From: Allolobophora icterica
Lineage: Eukaryota > Annelida > Clitellata > Crassiclitellata > Lumbricidae
NCBI GenBank assembly: GCA_963556255.1
Contig: OY744605.1
Location: forward strand, 34,227,124 to 34,291,123
DNA: 64,000 nt
Direction of reading: 5' to 3'
Of this stretch, positions 34,600 to 50,780 are shown one piece after another. The notes below the pieces were generated by a model. That model was not told the DNA's origin, did no database searches, and saw only the letters and a program-made list of their open reading frames with translations. How positions within the stretch are numbered: the stretch's first letter is position 1; every line of letters begins with the position of its first letter. The translations under genes were made by a program, and so were the position numbers.

Positions 34600-35265
34600 C
34601 AAAAGTTATTTAAGCTTTACAAAGAAATTCATCACAAAGTTTATGTAGAATTAAAAACATTTGCGGGAAAGTCGAGAAAGTAATGAGAAACCGCCATATT
34701 TGCCAATGTTTAGCCAAGCGTTTGCTAAATATGATCTTGTATGTGAAAAGGCCTTCATCTCAACATCACAGTTTGACATTGATTCCAGTACTACGCTTAG
34801 GACGGTGCTTTAGGCACACTTGTTGTTCTAACGGTCCACGCATGCGCTAAGACAAATGAAGGACATCATTAACTTCATTTAAATAGATATGAGATCTAAC
34901 AGTTTGATTAAAGCAATAACAATGATCAAACACCTGCTGACATATAATCAACAGTCCTTTCTCTTTTCTTGTAAAGATCGAAACTATTGGCCTTCTGCGG
35001 TGTTTTGATCGTATAATTATGAAATATATGACTTGAGAAACCGTTCGCAGAGAACTTGGACTATGCTGCATAATAATCATTATAAATCCAATGTTTCAAC
35101 ATGGCGATACATAATAATTATGTAAGCTCGGTCGATGCTCATTATTGTAATGGTGTTTAATTAGATAGGATGGATCCGTTATATCCGTTAGATACTCGCA
35201 TGCATCAGTCATCACCGCCAAATGGCTGGCGTAAAGAACCGCTGATGATGATCAATGTTAGAACT
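34600..35265. other. No recognised feature
   Basis: AT-rich sequence, no transposon ends or exon with support. Confidence 0.4.
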
Positions 35266-35269
35266 ATTA

Positions 35270-35383
35270 TTCTTATCACTGTTATTATTATTATTATTTT
35301 TGTTGTTGTTGTTATTATTATTATTATTATTAATTATTATTATTATTATTATTATTTATTTTTATTTTTATTTTTTATTTTTA

Positions 35384-35442
<59 letters not shown>

Positions 35443-35634
35443 TTTTTTTTTTTGTCCCGAGGTAAACATGATCCCTCGGGCGTCACAAAAATTTGTCAGG
35501 AGACAAAAGAAAACTAATTATTATTATTATTATTATTATTATTATTTTTTTTTTTTTTGCCCCGAGGTATACAGGATCCCTCAGGGACTTCAATATTAAT
35601 TAATGTAACTTATAAAAAGTCCGGAATGGCCCTA

Positions 35635-35718
<84 letters not shown>

Positions 35719-35720
35719 CC
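35270..35720. repeat. TTA microsatellites with two copies of a palindromic cassette
   Basis: Three TTA/TTTTA tracts (35270-35445, 35517-35545, 35636-35717). The first two each run into a T stretch and then CCCGAGGTA-ACA-GATCCCTC-GG, whose CCCGAGG and CCTCGGG ends pair. On the minus strand this reads like a retrotransposon 3' end with an A-rich, ATAAT-type tail. Confidence 0.75.
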
Positions 35721-36219
35721 TACCCACTATAGATCTCCCTTTCTCCAATTCGTAGTGAAGCACATGAACGGAATAAGAAGATGAATAAGTGCGATTCATT
35801 CATCACTTAATAATACTAACCAGACGTTATTTATAATAAATGAAAAACAATAGCCAACCAGACGTGATTTATAACAAAGAAAAACAAACAGACGACGATC
35901 TGCTGCAGAACTTATCGATGAACACTTGTGGCATATTCGAAGGCTCCTGCCATCAGAGCCCTTGTTCTGTTACACTGATAACTTACCCAACTCATCAGTA
36001 GGCCTAAGTCAACAGCGCAGCTACATCGATCATTTAATTAAGTACCTGGTCTGGAACAAACCGTGTAATTAATAATTATTCTATGTTCTAATCACTATAG
36101 GCACCATCGACAACTGGCGAGGAACAACTTTCGTGTAGACACAACCAACAAATTGAAGAATAATAGAAATTCATAAACGCCTCAGGCTGTAATAATCATT
36201 TTAACCACGGCTTTAATTG

Positions 36220-36560
36220 GATTCCGGCGTTTATTTGCACAAATCGTTGTTGCCTCTGTTAAAATACCAGATTTAGGTTTCTGAGTTTCTCTGCCTACTG
36301 TTAAATGTACTGTATACTAAAAACGGCTGCTCGTTTTCCTTAGCCTCGTCTGACATGTTCGTCTGATATGATCCTAATAATAGGCGTGTGTTACACCCAT
36401 AAGCTTTAGGCTTTCCATACCGGCGCAGAAACGAAAAACAGCGTTTGTTAGAGACCGGCGTTTAAAAGAGGACGGCGTTTATTTACACAAATCGATTTTA
36501 CTCCCCGTCGGCTGCTACTAGAGCCAGGGTTTAATTGGGACAATAGGCACTTAAATGCCG
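36220..36560. repeat. Possible MITE with direct GGCGTTTATTT repeats
   Basis: GGCGTTTATTTGCACAAATCG (36226-36246) and GGCGTTTATTTACACAAATCG (36474-36494) are direct repeats. They lie inside GGCTTTAATTGG and GGGTTTAATTGG. Element ends and target duplication were not established. Confidence 0.35.
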
Positions 36561-36734
36561 TTTTACGGTATTGCGCTTGGTGAGAACGAGATGACAGAGA
36601 CAAGCACCGACACTCAGGCAGTCAGGCAGGCATACAGACAGACAGCAGCGCATGTTTGAGTTACTCAAAATGCACTATATTCAGTGCACGTCTTGAAACA
36701 TAGGCCTACATACTTTCTTACTTAGCCATCCCAG

Positions 36735-36740
<6 letters not shown>

Positions 36741-36773
<33 letters not shown>

Positions 36774-36930
36774 AGGCTTGCATGTAGTCAGATAGGCTCA
36801 CTGACTGACTGGCTTAGTGTCTGACTGGCTCACTGACTCACTGCCTGAAATGAGGACTGACAGAAAGACACACACACACACAAACACCTACACAAATAGT
36901 CCCCGGCGCCGCCGCCATCCGCCGCCGCCG
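36741..36930. repeat. Short TA, CTGACTGG, CA and GCC repeats
   Basis: Cluster of short low-complexity tracts including GCCGCCGCCGCC near 36910-36930. Confidence 0.75.
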
Positions 36931-37119
36931 CCGCCGTTAAGCCCTCAAGTCGAAACCAGTCTCTAAGCTATCGACTGCTAGCGACTTCGTTCACTTAATA
37001 TTTAGCTTGTTGTTTTAATCGCGGTTCCAAGTAAACAATGACAGAACAGTGCTTCTACTACTTAACAGCTGATAAAAGTCAATTGTACGTCCATGTTGTT
37101 GTCTATCAATGCAAATACT

Positions 37120-37320
37120 GTCTATGTAGAAACTGAAACTGAAATTTTCCAGTAACTGAAACGGACACGGAAATTATTTCAGAATTGAAACTGTAATAAA
37201 AACTGAAATTATTTCAGAACTGAAACTTGACTTGAAATAAAAAATTACGAACCAAAAACTGAGTTAAAAAACCGAGTTAAAACTGAAACTGTAATAATTT
37301 TCAAGACTGAAATATCACTG
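37120..37320. repeat. Degenerate ACTGAAA-type repeat
   Basis: AACTGAAACTGAAA and AATTATTTCAGAA recur irregularly over about 200 bases. Confidence 0.6.
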
Positions 37321-37410
37321 GCTTGGACTTAATGGTATACTTTATTTCTTTATAAACACTCAAATGCGTCACAAATTCACATTAGCATTAATTTTCACAG
37401 TCATCGGTCT

Positions 37411-37525
37411 GTCCTCTGTCAGCATGCCCACATGGAGTGGAGGCCATATTCCCATATTGAACCCGTATATATATAGAGTTCATATGGGCACCATTCAATG
37501 TCCACGGAAATGATGGCACGCTCAA
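37411..37525. repeat. CATATGG-family dispersed repeat, copy 2
   Basis: CTGTCAGCATGCCCACATGG, CCATATTCCCATATTGAACC, TATATATATA, GTTCATATGGGCACC and ATGTCCACGGAAATG match the block order of 31285-31465. Confidence 0.65.
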
Positions 37526-37600
37526 TACAGTATGCGGTAAAATGTATTTTATTGTTAGATAATCAGGTATGTCCAATGGATATAGCAGATTACATGGGAA

Positions 37601-37737
37601 GTCGATAGCAAGTCGCTAAGTCATTCGATAAGTCTAAGCGACTTAGTCAGTCGATAAGCATGCGACTTAGTCGACTGAGTCGTTAAGTCAGTCACTAACT
37701 CATCAAGTCAGTCGCTAACTCCTTAGCGACTGACTCC
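37601..37737. repeat. Cluster of GTCGCTAAGTC-type motifs in both orientations
   Basis: GTCGCTAAGTC, GCGACTTAGTC, CGACTTAGTCGACTGAGTCG and GTCGCTAACTC alternate over about 135 bases with a repeating AGTC core and palindromic joints. Confidence 0.75.
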
Positions 37738-37739
37738 GG

Positions 37740-39140
37740 GTACTATACACAAACACACACACACACACACAGTGTCTATGCTTGCGAAAGACAGATTACT
37801 TAAGTCGGTAATCGCCGAAAAATACCAAGAAATGTTCTGTCAAACACCTTTACGAGGAAACCCCTAATGATATAGAGCCAGACTTATTGCGACAGCACTA
37901 GTCGTGGCTCCATCATCATCAACCGACGCAGCAGCAGCAATAGCAACAGCAGCAGCAGCAGCTCCGTCTCCTATGCATTCATTAGCACGCGCTGACAGCC
38001 TGACAAATGCTGCCACGAAGAGGAAATACTCCTAGGACCGGCGAAGCACACACGCAGTGGTGTAAATACAATTCGCGTATAGAAATGAAATAATGGCGCC
38101 TCATAATCATTATGACACGTCGTGCCAACCGTATACATTCCCGCAGGCAGACATTCTGCAGATTAAGCCAAAAAGGAACGTCATGTCTTTCGCTTCTATG
38201 CATTCTTTTCATGCATGCATGCCTTTGCGTCTAGATTTGTACGCACCGCTGAATAAATCTTACGTTGTAGCTTTAAAAACTGTACATTGGAGGACTTCAG
38301 CAGAATCTGCAGAATGTAATGTTTGACCAACCCGGCCCACGTACTGCACAGTCTGCACTAAATGACCGCATTTATATCGTTGGATTCGGTTGCAGTTTCC
38401 ACACATTTAACAACCGACGCTGAGAAATGCGGCAATCAATAAACTGTTGCCTTGCAAAACTCCGCCACTGCCCGTGTACCATTGTAGCACCAGTCTGAGT
38501 CACAAGCCTGGTTAAAGAAGGAGGATGACGTCAACGACCCTCGCCGCCATAAGATGTCGTTAAACTTTGGAAACTAGTATTTGCCTTAAAATGCTTCGCC
38601 CCTTGCCCTGATTCGACTTGCCCTGGTTTTACCTTGCCTTATCACTATGAGGCAAGTGAGTGTTCCTAATGCAGTTCAAGAAGCAAATCTGAGTGACGTT
38701 TCTCACTTAAGAGGCAAGTAATCATAGATGCTCAGATCTATTGTCCTTTTTTCTCTTTCTCTTTTCCACAGCGGTAGAAATAAATCTGGTCGATCGTGGA
38801 TTTGTGTTGTTATAGGTCCGGAGCGCTCATATTGAGTTTATTCTTCTTACAATTACAAAATTTAGTGACGATGTGCACGAACTGTAAACTAGAAGCAATA
38901 ATTATTGTAGCTCGCGAACTGTACCACAACGTCAGGGATGTGACAGACAGATGCAGTGACTGATCGAGAAGTCTGTAGTGTAGTTTAGTGTACTGTAGTG
39001 TAGTAGTCTCTAATGGCAACGTGAGTCGTGACGAATGGAGCTCAGTTCGGCCCTGTTTTTGAGGTCATGGCAAAGGCAGATTTAAGACGGAGAGGTCATG
39101 AACGGACGTCACCGGAGTTGTCTTCTCTGCATTCGCCAGT
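37740..39140. other. No supported gene; short CAG and CA tracts
   Basis: CA repeats at about 37751-37770 and interrupted CAG repeats at 37926-37962. The rest shows no recognisable feature. Confidence 0.4.
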
Positions 39141-39154
39141 TCAGATATGATCCC

Positions 39155-39477
39155 CAGAGGCGTAACTTTAGTCTAAAAAGTGGGGGGTACCAATACTTTG
39201 GTCTAAAAAGTGGGGGTACCAATTTCTTCTCCACTTTCGTTTTTCGCATGGTGGCCATTTTGAACATTATTCCCTGTCAGTATTCTCATTAATTTTGGCT
39301 CTCGATTTACCTGTGTATCTAAGAACTTTCGCACTTTGGCGGAGACTGCATTCTCTGGGAAGGCACAATAAAAAAAATATTGATTGACATTGTTTAAAAA
39401 GTGGGGGGTACAGTACCCCCAGTCCAAAAAGTGGGGGGTACGGGTACCCCTCGTACCCCCCACAAATTACGCCTATG
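39155..39477. mobile_element. hAT-type MITE, 323 bp, TSD ATGATCCC
   Basis: Ends CAGAGGCGTAACTTTAGTC and CACAAATTACGCCTATG are inverted repeats. The exact 8-mer ATGATCCC flanks both sides (39147-39154, 39478-39485). Several AAAAAGTGGGGGGTACC motifs sit near each end in opposite orientation, consistent with transposase-binding subterminal repeats. Confidence 0.9.
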
Positions 39478-40009
39478 ATGATCCCAGAGAAATGTATGGT
39501 CTATTGGCACGACCGTCTACACCTCTCCCTTTCTCACCTTCTTTCCTTAGGATTGCACTTCCAGATTTTATGATGTACTTATTTAGATTAAGATATATGA
39601 ACGCCAGTGTATTTGTGCCTTGGGAGAATAGGTGCGCGGACTGAACGTTGGTCTCCATACTCCTTCTCTCTCAGGAGAGAATGGTTGGACCATTGTCCAC
39701 GGTGACACATCTGTATAGTTTATCAATAAGAGATTCACAAGTAGGTGAGTGAAGTAAGCAAGACATCTGCTGACTCTTCCCGCAGGATAAAATGTAGAAT
39801 TTCAGCCTATACTTTGGGAATAGGTGGCCTTTCCATCTGAAGATCGTTTTAGATTCTTCAAACAGTAATCACACTATGTCGAATCAGACGACCATCTCCT
39901 TCTTCAGCACGGCTACGAAGAACCATTACTGGCATCCAGTTATCTAAACTTTGGACTACAAATTCTATTATTTCACTGACCTATCTATTGGAAGCGACAA
40001 CCACCCCAA

Positions 40010-40165
40010 CAGCATGGTTATATGGTATACATATCTAAAAAATACATCGATTTTGCCCATATGGGCTGTATATGTCATGCATATGACAAAGCAATATAGC
40101 ATATGCTACTTCTAGACCATATAAAATCTACATTGTACATACATCGGAATATCAGGTCTCGTGAA
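40010..40165. repeat. CATATGG-rich fragment
   Basis: Contains TATGGTATACATATC, CCCATATGGGCTGTATATG and CATGCATATGACA, resembling pieces of the array at 59490-60710. Confidence 0.4.
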
Positions 40166-40182
40166 CCTGTGTGCTATTGCTG

Positions 40183-40487
40183 CATACATACATAGGGGCC
40201 TACATACATACATACGTATGTACATACATACATACATACATACATACGTACGTACATACATACATTCGTACATACATAAATACATATAGGCCCTATATGT
40301 GTGTGTGTGTAGCGGGAAGGATATAATTTAGGACAATGGAGACTTCGGTCTTTAATTGCTGTGGTGGTAGATAGTACAAGGCGCACCTGTCGGAGCCCAA
40401 CACATACGTGCGTGCCAACATCAAGCATGCATACATACATACATACATGCATACATACATACATACATACATACATACATACATACA

Positions 40488-40521
<34 letters not shown>

Positions 40522-40610
40522 CGTACGTTCGTTCGTACATATATGCACGTGCGTACATACATACATACATACATATATACAAGCATACATACATACAAAT
40601 ATACATACCC
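40183..40610. repeat. TACA microsatellites
   Basis: Two TACA tracts (about 40183-40280 and 40420-40600) around a short unique segment. Ile-His-Thr-Tyr frames are artefacts. Confidence 0.93.
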
Positions 40611-40832
40611 GGTATATATAAACAAAGCGTATTACAATATAGAGATACACAATTAAATGAGTAGGCCTATAAATAATTTGTTAGGATGTTGGCCATGCGC
40701 AACTGCCACGCGTATTCAGTGTAGACCTGCAACTCCTATCCCGATTTCTCCTCTTCCCCTTACCTCCCTCGCCGTTTCAACCCTAAACACCTCCCACCCA
40801 ACACATACGTGCATGCAGATAGCTTCAGTAAT

Positions 40833-41026
40833 GTTATCCGTATGTCTTCCATGTCTGCTGACCTTATTTAGACAATATTTTGGCCATATAGATTACAGGT
40901 AGACGGCGCATCCCTAAATCATCTGGATACTGTATCGTATCCATATGTCTTCCATGTCTGCTGACCTTATTTAGACAATATTTTGCCCAAATAGATTCCA
41001 CTCCAGATGGACGGCGCATCCCTAAA
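40833..41026 (-). repeat. Two inverted units of the 91/102-bp satellite
   Basis: ATGTCTTCCATGTCTGCTGA, CCTTATTTAGACAATATTTT and GACGGCGCATCCCTAAA occur twice here. They are the reverse complement of the main array unit that starts at about 41195, and are more diverged than the main array. Confidence 0.9.
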
Positions 41027-41194
41027 CTATCTGTCTGTCTGATTGACCCCGTTCCCCTCTTGACCTGGAGCCGATGTCACCCTCCTCGCCTATGAATTAT
41101 GATTTGACTGAGCGCCTTTGAATAAGGTGGTTCCCGCGACTTTCTATTTTGGGTGCTGTTGAAATCTCGAGATAACAATAACGATTACACCCAA

Positions 41195-45200
<4,006 letters not shown>

Positions 45201-45243
45201 ACACAAAGAGTACTACAAAGAGCGGCACACAAATAATTCATAA

Positions 45244-45545
45244 AACGGTGCAGGCCCAGATAACAACATTGGTTAGACCGTTAAGACTAGGCTGCCTCTC
45301 ATGCGCCTCTGCGTTAGAGAGCGTGCGAATCGCGGTTCGCCTCCCGATTTTGGCTTATTGCAGAGATTTAAATCTCGGGCTAGCAGGGTTTACGGTCCGC
45401 ACACAGGGTCCCTTAAATGGCGTGGCGCCCATTCAAACGGACAGCGGTGGTGAAAGATCTCACCCGATCAATTGATTGAAAAATGAGAAGGGTCGAGGCC
45501 ATACGATCGCTATAAGAACGTGTAGGCCTACATTTACATGATCTA
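45244..45545 (+). repeat. SINE family A, fullest copy
   Basis: A tRNA-like head (AACATTGGTTAGACCGTTAA, GCGAATCGCGGTTCGCCTCC) is followed by GATTTAAATCTCGGGCTAGC, GGTCCGCACACAGGGTCCC, CACCCGATCAATTGATTGAA and GGTCGAGGCCATACGATCGC. It ends near ACATTTACATG. Inverted and partial copies occur at 26512-26765, 5818-6025 and 18539-18600. Confidence 0.7.
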
Positions 45546-46026
45546 GACTAGAGGGCCAAACAGAAACCTGGCCCGCGAAATTTTGTGGCCAGAGATAGTC
45601 TTCAGAATTTCTTAAATATTTGACATTGAAAATTGGTAATGTAATGTAATGTAATTTATAAATTTCAAAGCGCCAACAAAGCGACAACAAAGCCACGTCA
45701 AGGAGACCACGCAGCTTATTAATCGATGCTACTCACTTCGTCTCTCCAATTCAAATCGTCCCTTGGGAAGTTGGGTCGCTGGTGGAACTAGCACGGACCG
45801 GTTGGCTGGCCTGGGTGGGGGTGCATGCTCTCATTTCGGGCTACATACACGCACGCACTCACGCACTCTTACACAAGCACACCTTATACCCAAGGTTTCT
45901 GGTATGATCTTGCCTTACACCGGTAGGCCTACAGTCAATAGACAAAGAGTATTACAAAATAGGCCGTGTTGCACCTGAAGCGCGTATTTATAGTTTCCCA
46001 GAATGCGCTTTATTAAAGTCCAAAAT

Positions 46027-46300
46027 CATACATACTGTGCATGCAAACATACAAACATTCATACACGCTTACATACATATATACATATATATACATACAT
46101 ACATACATACATGCATTAATGCATATACACATACATTCACACATGCATACATACAGACATACGTAGGCCCTACATACATACATACATACATACATACATA
46201 CATACATACATACATACATACATACATACATACATACATACATACATACATACATACATACATACATACATACATACATACATACATACATACGTACATG
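46027..46300. repeat. CATA microsatellite
   Basis: Degenerate to about 46165, then pure TACA for about 120 bases. Confidence 0.95.
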
Positions 46301-46401
46301 CATCCTGTACACACACGCATTTGAACTCAAGTAGGGCCTACTGGCAGGAGTTTGTTTCAGAGAGGCTTTGGAGCGATTCGCAAATTTTAGTGATGAGGTG
46401 A

Positions 46402-46473
46402 CCGCGGAAACAGAAAAGACTAAACGACGAACTGTTGTTCATCGTGGTTTAGAGTCTTTTCTGTTACCGCGAG
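46402..46473. repeat. Imperfect 70-nt hairpin
   Basis: CCGCGGAAACAGAAAAGACT..AAAC pairs with GTTTAGAGTCTTTTCTGTTACCGCG, closing a loop around TTGTT. The size and small bulges resemble a microRNA precursor, but expression is unknown. Confidence 0.7.
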
Positions 46474-46482
46474 GGAAACATA

Positions 46483-46735
<253 letters not shown>

Positions 46736-46739
46736 CGAC

Positions 46740-47700
46740 AGACAGAACCGAACAAGTAGGTCCCACGTAGTACCAAGGGAAGAGTTCCATAGGGATAATG
46801 GATAATGGTAATGAAAACTCCAGGAGAGGCGCGGATAGCTCGCAGTCTCCTCAAGTGGTAGTAGCAAGTGCGAGAAAGTAAGGAGAGATATGAGAAGCAA
46901 AGGCCTGTCTAAGCAAAAGAACAGTCTAAGTTGATTCCGAGGTCGCGGACATTCGTAGGGTTTGAGAAGTTCGGAAAGTGAGCTGAGAGAAGTGAGAAGT
47001 CAAGTTTCAATAATTGCTGCTTTGTGAGTGATATCAGTTTATACTCTATTCGTTCGGGTATTTTAAGCAATTGGAGAGATTTCAGGACAGAAGTGATTTG
47101 GTTATGTTTCGGGGTTTTACTGACAGCACGGGGCTGAATAGCTTGGGACGGTTTATTTGGGTATGTCTTTGTTTAGAAAGGGCGAGTTGCCGTAGTCTAA
47201 TAATGCTTGGCCATTGCCGAGAGCAGCTGGGTTAAGAAATAAACTGGATATTGTAACAGGGTATTTAGATATTTAGACTTTGACATGAAGTGTTACAGAT
47301 TTGCGTGCTTACTTACTTATCTAAAAAATAGTTCCACCACTGACCTAAGGCATTTGCTGCCCATTATAAAATTCGCAAAGTTAAAATTAATTTATTTTAA
47401 AATAAAGTAAATATGTCTTGAAACATAACCCGTTGCCATTAATTGGGGATCAACTATTATAACCAATTATTTCTGTGATGTTTGTTTAGGTATAATTCTG
47501 TCACAACTGGCCACGCCTGAAAATTCTTTAAAATGGAAATTAGTTATAGGTTACTAAGTAAATTTGTTGTGCAATGTTATCAGTGTAAATAAGTGAAGGC
47601 CAATTGTTACAAAAGTTTATTCTTTCACCTTATCAGTTGTGCAATGCCAGGGACTCTATTATTTTCAACACTTTCCCGCGAGGCGTATGAATCCTAACTT
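46740..47700. other. No recognised feature (possible LINE remnant on the minus strand)
   Basis: On the minus strand 47140-47215 reads LLDYGNSPFLNKDIP, faintly like the LDYCNS motif of LINE reverse transcriptases. This is too weak to annotate as an element. Confidence 0.25.
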
Positions 47701-47790
47701 ACGCCCTTGGTTCGTGCATGGTCACGAGGTCACGAGGCCATGACATTATGGCTCCTTTAGAAAAAATGGCGGACGTTTAGATCTATTACA
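47700..47790. promoter_or_regulatory. Candidate regulatory segment: triple AGGTCA-like repeat and YY1-like site
   Basis: TGGTCA-cg-AGGTCA-cg-AGGCCA at 47719-47740 is a series of three nuclear-receptor half-sites with 2-base spacing (DR2). AAAAATGGCGGA at about 47762-47773 matches the YY1 core. No transcript can be assigned. Confidence 0.25.
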
Positions 47791-47799
47791 AATGTCGCG

Positions 47800-49140
47800 A
47801 ACTTCTGATGATTCAAGTAAGTAATCTTAAATCCCAAATTCGTATAACTTATTACCATATTTGTGTAATGAAAACACAGCTTTGACCGAGATATTGCCAT
47901 TAATATAAGCATATAGCGCTTAACAGACTTGCTCGTGGTAGTTATTCGAATTATCAACCAGTGGTCGCACCTCAGACTTTACTTGGCGATTATACTTGGA
48001 TTTTCTGGTAGAAGTCGAGCAGTCATTAAAATTTATGTGCTTTTTAATGTGCTCTCAGTGACTTTCTGTATTGCATTTGCAGAATCTGCAATCAACGTCT
48101 ACATAGCCATGTAGCTATCAAAGTCGGTAGCCATGTGACTAGAATTGATTTTCTGTTTGAGCTTAGTGTGGCATATCCGTGAAACACTGTGAATACCTTC
48201 AACGTTTTTCAGTTGTAAGTAGAATTTCCAGTCTGTTGCTATGTCAAATTTCACTTAATATTTGTTTATAAATTGAATATTATTATTACCATATTGCTTT
48301 TGTGAGGTACTTAAAGGTTGCTATATTAAGTGTTTTGATACATACATACATACATACATACATACAATTATTATTATTATTATTATTATTTTTATTACTA
48401 CTACTATTGGTGGTTCGGTAAACTTGTGCTATAGGGGCCCTAGTTGTGCAACCTGGAAAGGTGACTACATGTATACCAGGAGGACTCACCGTAACACTAA
48501 CAGGCGTAGTTTAATTAAACAAGTTAACAACAAATATCTATACACAAATGTTTCCTGCATCAATGACGCTAATAACACTCGTTAAAAATTTTAAGGTAAC
48601 TTTAAAGCTGAAATGTTCAAGTTGAATATTCAAATCTCACTATGCTGAATTTTTTGTATTTCAAATATTGCAAAACACTCAACTCATCCTTGCAAATCTT
48701 GTTAAACTCCAACAGTTTCATGTTATAGTAAGGTGTAAAACAAAGAGCTGGACTATTTTAAAACTTGACTGTTTTAAAACTGTGCATGTTTAGATGGTTT
48801 GTAAGGTTTATTTAACGACGCCGTCATATCAAAGATGATTGACGTCAGACAGAGCATATATACAAGTGTATAATCGGTCACGTTTGGGGTCGCATGTTTA
48901 GAGTTTACACAGCTGTTTTAATAGTTGGAACCGTTGTGGCAAAAACTAGCCTTATTAGTGTCTTTGGCGCTAACTAGTTAGTTTCGTTAGATTAGTGTTA
49001 TTAGTTTCAGTGATGCACGAGCAAACCCTTCTTTCATTTAAGTAGGATTATTAGTGTCAAGGTGTGACCTCTTGTAATACATAGTCCCATTGAAATTGGT
49101 TAGTCAATAACTTTTGATAGGGACCCCGATATCGCAAGTT
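47800..49140. other. No recognised gene; short CATA and TTA tracts
   Basis: CATA (48339-48366) and TTA (48369-48390) microsatellites; otherwise AT-rich sequence with no supported feature. Confidence 0.4.
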
Positions 49141-49147
49141 TGCCAGG

Positions 49148-49380
49148 GGGCTCTTGATAATATAGTGGTTAGCATGCTGTACTGCTGACCGAACAAAACG
49201 TTTCTTAACCTGGGTTCATGCAGAAACGCCCCTCTAAAAGTCCTTGACTACGAGATATTTTATAGACAATAGTCCTGAGCATTGCCCTTTGTTGATCCGA
49301 TTGAATGTTCATTTCCCTTTCTTTTCTTAACTTTTTTGTTCCTGGTTGTGGTATGACAACCAGTTTACTCAATAAATGAA
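49148..49380 (+). repeat. tRNA-derived SINE
   Basis: GATAATATAGTGGTTAGCAT fits pol III box A and AACCTGGGTTCATGC a decayed box B. The 3' end runs into AATAAATGAATATACATACA. Confidence 0.5.
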
Positions 49381-49440
49381 TATACATACATACATATCAG
49401 TTAAATGTAAGGTTTCCATGTGATTTTTTAGTGTCCTGTG

Positions 49441-49860
49441 TGGGTAATCATGCAGACTGAGAGCGTGTTTATATAAACAATATGGTTGCCACAGACTTCG
49501 TTCCAATAGAGCACTGCTATCTACCTGCCACATCCCATAATGCAACTTGTTAAGTAATGAACACAAACTTTTATTACATGATTGACTGTTTAGCGCCATG
49601 AAACGGTTGGACATGTTGCGCAAAAACAACCACAAGTGCCAAATTACACTTCCTCTTCCCAAGAAACACTCAGTAACCATTTTCAGGCACTCGTTACTTT
49701 ATTTGGTTCTGTTTCTTAAGAAGTCAATTAAAGTTTGTGTTCATTACTTACTTACTTACATTATGAGATGTGGCAGGTAGGTAGCAGCGCTCTGTTGGAG
49801 TAGTTAGTGGTAACCATATTGTTTATATACACAGGCACTCAGTATGCCTGATTACCCATG
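49441..49860. repeat. Large inverted repeat, about 150-bp arms (foldback element)
   Basis: The left arm (about 49441-49592: GGGTAATCATGCAGACTGAG, TATATAAACAATATGGTT, CTACCTGCCACATCCCATAA, TAATGAACACAAACTTT) is the reverse complement of the right arm (about 49714-49860) with scattered differences. About 120 bases separate them. No target duplication was identified. Confidence 0.8.
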
Positions 49861-49899
49861 TATGTATGTATATGTGTATGTGTGTGTACCGACTTCAAC

Positions 49900-50320
49900 T
49901 TTCAACATTCCTCTGCTGTTTTTGACTGTGTGGATAACTGTTTACTACTTGAAGTCTTGCAACAGTCCTTTGGCATCCCTCATGTACAGAGCACATGCAG
50001 ATCATCTGTCACCTTACTTATCTTTCATGGTCACACCTTGCAAGCAACTCTGTTTAAGGTCGATCCTTTTTTCGATCAGCATCTGCTGGAAAGCCTGTTA
50101 TTCCTCGTACATGTCTTGTCTTTGCCCGGCACATTCATTCTCAGTTGCCATTCCCTCCATCGAGAACTCTCTACCTATTCATGCTCGCAATTTTCGTAGC
50201 GAGACTGTCTTTCACTCTAAACTGAAAACTTGGCCCTTCCGGTGTTTTAATGGTCACCCGGCTTCAATGTGCACTTCAGAATTTCGTAAGGAGAGCATTA
50301 TCAAATTATAGCTGTATTGT
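49900..50320 (+). pseudogene. LINE 3'-terminal fragment
   Basis: ENSLPIHARNFRSETVFHSK followed by LKTWPF matches the conserved WNSLP..SFKSKLKTWLF end of CR1/L2-type LINE open reading frames, shortly before a stop and a TATG-rich tail. Upstream frames are shifted. Confidence 0.55.
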
Positions 50321-50375
50321 ATGTATGTGTGCATGTATGCACGTTTGAATGTAACTATGTCTGTGTGTCTTCATG

Positions 50376-50410
50376 TATGTATGTATGTATGTATGTATGT
50401 ATGTATGTTG
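50376..50410. repeat. TATG microsatellite
   Basis: Short GTAT tract just behind the LINE fragment. Confidence 0.85.
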
Positions 50411-50780
50411 TGTTGTTTTAATGTATATTTATTTCAATGTATATTGTTTCCATGTAAATATGTGTATGAATGAAATTTTTATCTTAATAGGTTTCTATTA
50501 TCATTTATGTGGGATCACATTACTAGAGTAAAATTTCTTTGATTAAAAATGTATGGTAGCATGGCAGGTATATATGAAGACAATGCAGAAGGCAGTTGGG
50601 TGCTGAATTGGCCTGCAATGTGCCATGTTTGGCAACTGACATGGGCCCATGTTTGTTAACTGCTGCAGTGTTTTTGGTTTTCCCAGTCCTGGACCAAGGA
50701 TAAAGGTAATGCTAAGACACAACATGGTTAAACTACACACACGAGGCTGTTTCAGAATATAGAGCATAGCTCATATTCAG

